Shown here piece after piece: positions 13,567 to 16,247 of a stretch of 16,247 bases of DNA. Within the stretch, counting starts at the first letter, position 1. Every line of letters begins with the position of its first letter. The notes below the pieces were generated by a model. The model was given only the letters and a program-made list of their open reading frames with translations, ran no database searches and was not told the DNA's origin. A program made the translations under genes and the position numbers. This DNA comes from an uncultured Eubacteriales bacterium (GTDB lineage: Bacteria > Bacillota > Clostridia > Oscillospirales > Oscillospiraceae): NCBI GenBank assembly GCA_902465435.1, contig CABQNH010000039.1:1-16247 (forward strand), read 5' to 3'.

Positions 13567-15539
13567 CGCCAAAGGAAGAAATCGAAAAGCTGACGCGGGA
13601 GCTGGAGGACGCAAATCATCGCTACTATGTACTTGACGATCCGAAAATTTCCGACTATGAATATGACCGGATGCTGCGCCGACTGGAGACGTTGGAGCAG
13701 GCGCATCCGGAGCTGGCCTCGCCGCTCTCTCCGACGCAGCGGGTCGGCGGGCAGGCGCTGGATCGCTTTGAAAAGGTGGAGCATGCCGTGCCGCTGGAAA
13801 GCCTGCAGGACGTTTTTTCCATGGAGGAGCTGGCGGAATTTGACGCGCGCACACGCGAGGCGCTTGGCGGGGTTCTATATACCGCAGAGCCGAAGGTCGA
13901 CGGGCTTTCCGTTGCGCTGGAATATGTGGACGGCCGTTTTGTGCGCGGCGCGACGCGCGGCGACGGCAGGATCGGCGAGGATGTGACGGAAAATCTTAAA
14001 ACCGTGCGTTCAATTCCGATGCAGCTGGAGCATGCGCCGCACCGCTTGATCGTCCGCGGCGAGGTGTTTATGCCGACGGCCAGCTTTGACAGGCTCAACG
14101 CGATCCGGGAGGAGCGCGGGGAGCCGCTGTTTGCCAATCCGCGCAATGCTGCGGCAGGCAGTCTGCGGCAGCTGGACCCCAAGGTGGCGGCCGAGCGGCA
14201 GTTGGATATCCTGATTTTTAATCTGCAGCTCTGCGAGGGCGCGTCGTTTGAGACGCACGCGCAGACGCTGGATTACCTTCGCTCGCTGCGTTTTAAGGTG
14301 ATCCCCTATACGCTCTGCCGCACGCTGCAGGAGGCCGAGCAGCAAATCAGAGAGATTGACGAAACCCGGTATGCACTGGGTTATGACATTGACGGCGCGG
14401 TGCTTAAGGTCAACCGCCTCGCGGATCGTCAGCGCCTCGGAAGCACGGCGAAGTTCCCGCGCTGGGCGGTTGCGTACAAATATCCGCCGGAGATCAAGGA
14501 AACCGTGCTGCGGGATATTCAGGTGCAGGTGGGGCGGACCGGCGTCCTGACGCCGAAGGCGGTCGTCGAGCCGGTGCGTTTAGCGGGCACGACGGTGACA
14601 AGCGCAACGCTGCACAATCAGGATTTTATTACGCAAAAGGATATCCGCATCGGCGATACGGTGCGCATTCGCAAGGCGGGGGAGATTATCCCGGAAATTC
14701 TGGGCGTCGTTCCGGAGAAGCGACCGCAGCATACGGAGCCGTACCATTTGCCGACGCATTGCCCGGTTTGCGGAAGTGCGGTCGAGCGCGACCCGGATGG
14801 CGCGGCGCTTCGCTGCACGGGTGCGGAGTGCCCTGCACAGCTTGTCAGAAATCTGGCGCATTTCGTCTCGCGGGACGCTATGGAGATCGACGGCTTGGGA
14901 GAGGCGATCGTAGAGCAGCTGATCGCGGCCGAGCTGGTGCATTCTCCAGCAGATCTGTACTTTTTGGAGCGGGAGCGTCTGGAGGCACTTCCCCGCATGG
15001 GCAAACAGTCCACGGACAATTTGCTGCGCGCCATTGCCGACAGCAAGCAGAACGACGTCAGCAAGCTGATTTTTGCACTTGGAATCCGGCAGGTCGGCGC
15101 GAAGGCAGCCAAGGTGCTGGCACAGCAATTCGGCTCTCTGGATGCGCTGATGGAGGCAAGCTGCGAGGAGCTGACAGAGGTACGCGATATCGGTGCGATC
15201 ACCGCGCAAAACATTGTTTCGTGGTTTTCCAATCCGCAGTCGAAGCATTTGATTGCGAGACTGCGGGAGGCCGGTGTGAATTTTACCTGCCGCCTACAGG
15301 TTACAGATCGGCGCTTTGACGGCATGATATTTGTCCTGACCGGTGCGCTGTCACTGTTTACCAGGGACGAGGCCACGCAGAAAATCGAACGCTTCGGCGG
15401 AAAAGCGTCCGGTTCTGTTTCCAAAAAGACGACCTATGTCGTAGCGGGCGAAAATGCAGGCTCAAAGCTGCGGAAGGCAACCGAATTGGGAATTCCGGTG
15501 CTGTCTGAGCAGGAATTCCTGGAGCTGCTGGCGGATTAA
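13563..15539 (+). CDS. ligA: NAD-dependent DNA ligase LigA
   Basis: A 658-residue ligase that seals nicks in replication and repair using NAD+. The N-terminal Ia domain has HRYYVLDDPKISDYEYD. The adenylation domain carries KVDG with the AMP-accepting Lys111. The OB-fold domain contains QVGRTGVLTPKAVVEPV. A zinc finger has Cys400, Cys403, Cys418 and Cys423. Helix-hairpin-helix repeats (EIDGLGEAIVEQL, LEALPRMGKQS, ALGIRQVGAKAA) follow, and a C-terminal BRCT domain (about 580-656, FDGMIFVLTGAL) ends the protein. All domains and length are normal. Start ATG 13563 overlaps the yunB stop and has a GGAGAAG RBS. The order pcrA-yunB-ligA suggests co-transcription. I see no clear terminator after it. 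Confidence 0.97.
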   Translation: MTPKEEIEKLTRELEDANHRYYVLDDPKISDYEYDRMLRRLETLEQAHPELASPLSPTQRVGGQALDRFEKVEHAVPLESLQDVFSMEELAEFDARTREALGGVLYTAEPKVDGLSVALEYVDGRFVRGATRGDGRIGEDVTENLKTVRSIPMQLEHAPHRLIVRGEVFMPTASFDRLNAIREERGEPLFANPRNAAAGSLRQLDPKVAAERQLDILIFNLQLCEGASFETHAQTLDYLRSLRFKVIPYTLCRTLQEAEQQIREIDETRYALGYDIDGAVLKVNRLADRQRLGSTAKFPRWAVAYKYPPEIKETVLRDIQVQVGRTGVLTPKAVVEPVRLAGTTVTSATLHNQDFITQKDIRIGDTVRIRKAGEIIPEILGVVPEKRPQHTEPYHLPTHCPVCGSAVERDPDGAALRCTGAECPAQLVRNLAHFVSRDAMEIDGLGEAIVEQLIAAELVHSPADLYFLERERLEALPRMGKQSTDNLLRAIADSKQNDVSKLIFALGIRQVGAKAAKVLAQQFGSLDALMEASCEELTEVRDIGAITAQNIVSWFSNPQSKHLIARLREAGVNFTCRLQVTDRRFDGMIFVLTGALSLFTRDEATQKIERFGGKASGSVSKKTTYVVAGENAGSKLRKATELGIPVLSEQEFLELLAD

Positions 15540-15574
15540 GCGGAAAGACAAGCAGCCGCACTGAATAATTACTA

Positions 15575-15603
15575 TTGCATTTTAGCAAGGAATGCTTTAT
15601 AAT
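15575..15603 (+). promoter_or_regulatory. Promoter of the lipoprotein gene
   Basis: TTGCAT (15575-15580), a 17-nt spacer, and a perfect TATAAT (15598-15603). An inverted repeat GCATT (15577-15581) / AATGC (15591-15595) lies across the spacer and may be an operator. A leader hairpin TGCGGA/TCCGCA follows near 15617-15632. Confidence 0.7.
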
Positions 15604-15668
15604 GAATATAGCCATTGCGGATGGCTCCGCATTCGGCGCAGAAAGTATGAAAGAAAGGAGAACACCAC

Positions 15669-16013
15669 ATGAAAAAGACACTTGCACTTGTGCTCGTTAT
15701 CGTTATGGTCGCGATGCTCTTCGTTGGCTGCGGCGGCAAGGAGTCGGACAGCGATAAGATTCTTGGGAAGTGGAGCTGTGAGGAGGACGGCGGAGAAATC
15801 GTCATGGAATTCAAGAAGGACGGCAAGGCGACGATGAGCATCCTGTATAACGGCGAGTCCCTTAGTGAGCAGGAAATTGAGTACAAGATCGACGGCAGCA
15901 AGCTTGTTCTCACGGTCGATGGCGAAGAAGAATCCGCTGATTTCAAGATCGAAGGCAAAACGCTGACGATCTCGGAAGACGGTGGTGAGGAGCTCAAACT
16001 CACCAGAAAATAA
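15669..16013 (+). CDS. Small secreted lipoprotein, probable beta-sheet domain
   Basis: A 114-residue protein with a lipoprotein signal peptide: KK, then a hydrophobic run (LALVLVIVMVAMLF), then the lipobox FVGC with the modified Cys at residue 21. The mature part is acidic, about 90 residues. It has alternating strands starting ILGKWSCEEDGGEIVMEFKKDG and ending GKTLTISEDGGEELKLTRK, the pattern of small lipocalin-like domains in clostridial lipoproteins (a W near the start of a G-x-W motif). It should be anchored to the outer face of the membrane; no function can be assigned. AAAGGAG lies about 8 nt before the ATG. It has its own promoter and is not coupled to ligA. Confidence 0.85.
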   Translation: MKKTLALVLVIVMVAMLFVGCGGKESDSDKILGKWSCEEDGGEIVMEFKKDGKATMSILYNGESLSEQEIEYKIDGSKLVLTVDGEEESADFKIEGKTLTISEDGGEELKLTRK

Positions 16014-16041
16014 TCGCTCTAACATAATGTACACAAAGCAT

Positions 16042-16085
16042 AGCCGCCTTTTTCTGCAAGCTTTTGCTTGCGGAAAAAGGCGGCT
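16042..16085. terminator. Long hairpin after the lipoprotein gene
   Basis: AGCCGCCTTTTTC (16042-16054) pairs with GAAAAAGGCGGCT (16073-16085), and GCAAGC pairs with GCTTGC inside it. One T-G pair interrupts the 20-pair stem, and the loop is TTTT. It probably ends the lipoprotein transcript, but no U-tract follows. After a single T, the AGACTGTCAATAAAGT repeat begins. Confidence 0.7.
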
Positions 16086-16086
16086 T

Positions 16087-16190
16087 AGACTGTCAATAAA
16101 GTCCGTAACCGTCAAAACAGGAAAACAATTTTGACGATTTTTCTTTCAGCGAGTCCATTTCATTTTATGGAAAAATTGAAATAAATTGAG
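16087..16190 (+). repeat. Interspersed repeat, copy 2
   Basis: Same-orientation copy of the repeat at 2757-2860, with AGACTGTCAATAAAGT at its left end and AAATAAATT-AGT at the right end of the similarity. The internal stem CGTCAAAA (16110-16117) / TTTTGACG (16129-16136) is perfect. Beyond 16190 I see no convincing similarity and no gene up to the window edge. Confidence 0.75.
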
Positions 16191-16247
16191 TTCGCAAATT
16201 GCAAGTGCAAGTTGGACACCTGCACGGTAGAACTTAGTGAATCAGAG

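Noticed and set aside
13784..13801. LigA sequence HAVPLESLQDVF differing from the usual H-x-x-P-M-L-S-L form
   Set aside because: A minor variation in an otherwise complete enzyme; the catalytic Lys, zinc cysteines and BRCT domain are intact.
2757..16190. The two repeats as attL/attR of one 13-kb element
   Set aside because: The segment between them is core chromosome (valS, spoIIA, pcrA, ligA), the copies are only about 84% alike, and serine-recombinase cores are very short.

Overview
The window looks like chromosomal DNA of an anaerobic, endospore-forming member of the Clostridia (Firmicutes). The best guess is the Oscillospiraceae/Ruminococcaceae group. The evidence is the early-sporulation operon spoIIAA-spoIIAB-sigF, the spore protein gene yunB, a Spo0A box, a T-box leader on valS, strong Shine-Dalgarno sites, and moderately GC-rich codon use. 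The lineage is inferred, not proven.

Layout. (1) 1-2756 looks accessory: an open minus-strand frame with no credible start (1-441), a 53-nt imperfect hairpin, a small SHOCT-like ORF (658-828) and a large serine recombinase (956-2704) with its own promoter, ending in a perfect 38-nt hairpin. (2) 2757-3688 holds one copy of a ~105-bp interspersed repeat, a two-repeat YccF membrane protein on the minus strand with a TTG start, and divergent promoters. (3) 3689-5512 encodes a YcaO-type ATP-dependent enzyme close in layout to E. coli YcaO, with an extra cysteine cluster near its C terminus. (4) 5561-8747 is valS under a Val-type T-box. Its promoter overlaps the ycaO terminator and its own terminator is strong. 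(5) 8684-10229 is the spoIIA operon, translationally coupled throughout, with a perfect 0A-box core upstream. (6) 10230-15539 begins with a long nested imperfect hairpin, followed by pcrA, yunB and ligA, the last two overlapping by ATGA. (7) 15575-16085 is a small lipoprotein gene with a good promoter and a long 3' hairpin, followed by a second copy of the repeat.

The core region is ordinary: tRNA charging, forespore sigma-factor control, DNA repair and replication. SpoIIAA, SpoIIAB and SigF form the partner-switching module that starts forespore gene expression. YunB acts later in the same process. PcrA and LigA serve DNA repair and replication.

The least explained parts are three. One is the pair of same-orientation repeats, each abutting the 3' base of a different long hairpin that lacks a U-tract. 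The second is the 117-nt foldable segment between sigF and pcrA. The third is the recombinase locus with its small upstream ORF. No CRISPR array, tRNA, rRNA or complete insertion sequence was recognised.
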